Of a stretch of DNA of 33,999 nt, positions 33,992 to 33,999 are shown in pieces. The notes below the pieces were generated by a model. It saw only the letters and a program-made list of their open reading frames with translations. It did not search any database and was not told where the DNA came from. Numbering within the stretch: position 1 is the first letter of the stretch; every line of letters starts with the position of its first letter. The DNA comes from Actinomyces oris (lineage in GTDB: Bacteria > Actinomycetota > Actinomycetes > Actinomycetales > Actinomycetaceae), in assembly GCF_001937445.1 (NCBI RefSeq), contig NZ_MSKS01000030.1, positions 1-33,999 on the forward strand, written 5' to 3'. The translations under genes were made by a program, and so were the position numbers.

Positions 33992-33999
33992 TGGGGTGT

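Overview
The window is high-GC DNA (apart from the last ~180 bases) that reads as a chromosome segment of an actinomycete, most likely Actinomyces or a close relative. The basis is the strong G/C third-position bias, frequent GTG and TTG starts, several starts that look leaderless, a fused TrpC-TrpB protein, an hrcA-dnaJ pair with a CIRCE operator, and actinobacterial families such as DUF3097. The genus is an inference; no search could be run. No rRNA, tRNA, CRISPR array, prophage or intact insertion sequence was seen.

Layout. (1) 1-935, minus strand: the 5' two-fifths or so of ribD behind an FMN riboswitch and a hairpin that can mask the ribD Shine-Dalgarno sequence. (2) 935-3612, minus: a DUF1846 protein, rpsT with a strong terminator, and a lone MazF/PemK-fold protein. 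(3) 3776-6949, minus: two tandem secreted paralogues with eight conserved cysteines and an identical 84-bp 5' segment, separated by a perfect 19-bp inverted repeat. (4) 7069-14200, minus: a complete trp transcription unit. It runs promoter, apparently leaderless leader peptide with Trp-Trp-Trp, attenuator, trpE, trpG, trpD, a trpC-trpB fusion, trpA and a terminator. trpF is absent, as expected if a PriA-type isomerase elsewhere does that step. (5) 14284-15915, minus: a membrane-anchored subtilisin-family protease. (6) 16272-22733, plus: lepA, a MOSC protein, trmB, an MFS transporter and hemW; trmB, the transporter and hemW overlap by 4 bases each. (7) 22783-24172: an EVE-domain protein and a VOC protein (minus) divergent from a MarR regulator, with two operator-like palindromes between them. 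(8) 24271-28319, plus: a GRAM-like protein, a Pro/Gly/Tyr-rich membrane protein, a ferrochelatase that resembles the proteobacterial type, and an ion transporter of the ArsB/NhaD superfamily. (9) 28351-33595: DUF3097 divergent from CIRCE-hrcA-dnaJ, then a YggS-type PLP protein divergent from rsmE. (10) 33603-33999: a small ribbon-helix-helix antitoxin-like gene with no visible toxin, then AT-rich DNA with three copies of an 11-base motif in inverted and direct orientation.

Together this is mostly housekeeping DNA: riboflavin and tryptophan synthesis, translation and ribosome modification, protein quality control, heme and PLP handling. The accessory parts are the secreted paralogue pair, the MarR/VOC module and the right-hand end. 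The most interesting points are the layered RNA control at ribD and trp, the secreted paralogues, the unusual ferrochelatase, and the repeat-rich right edge.
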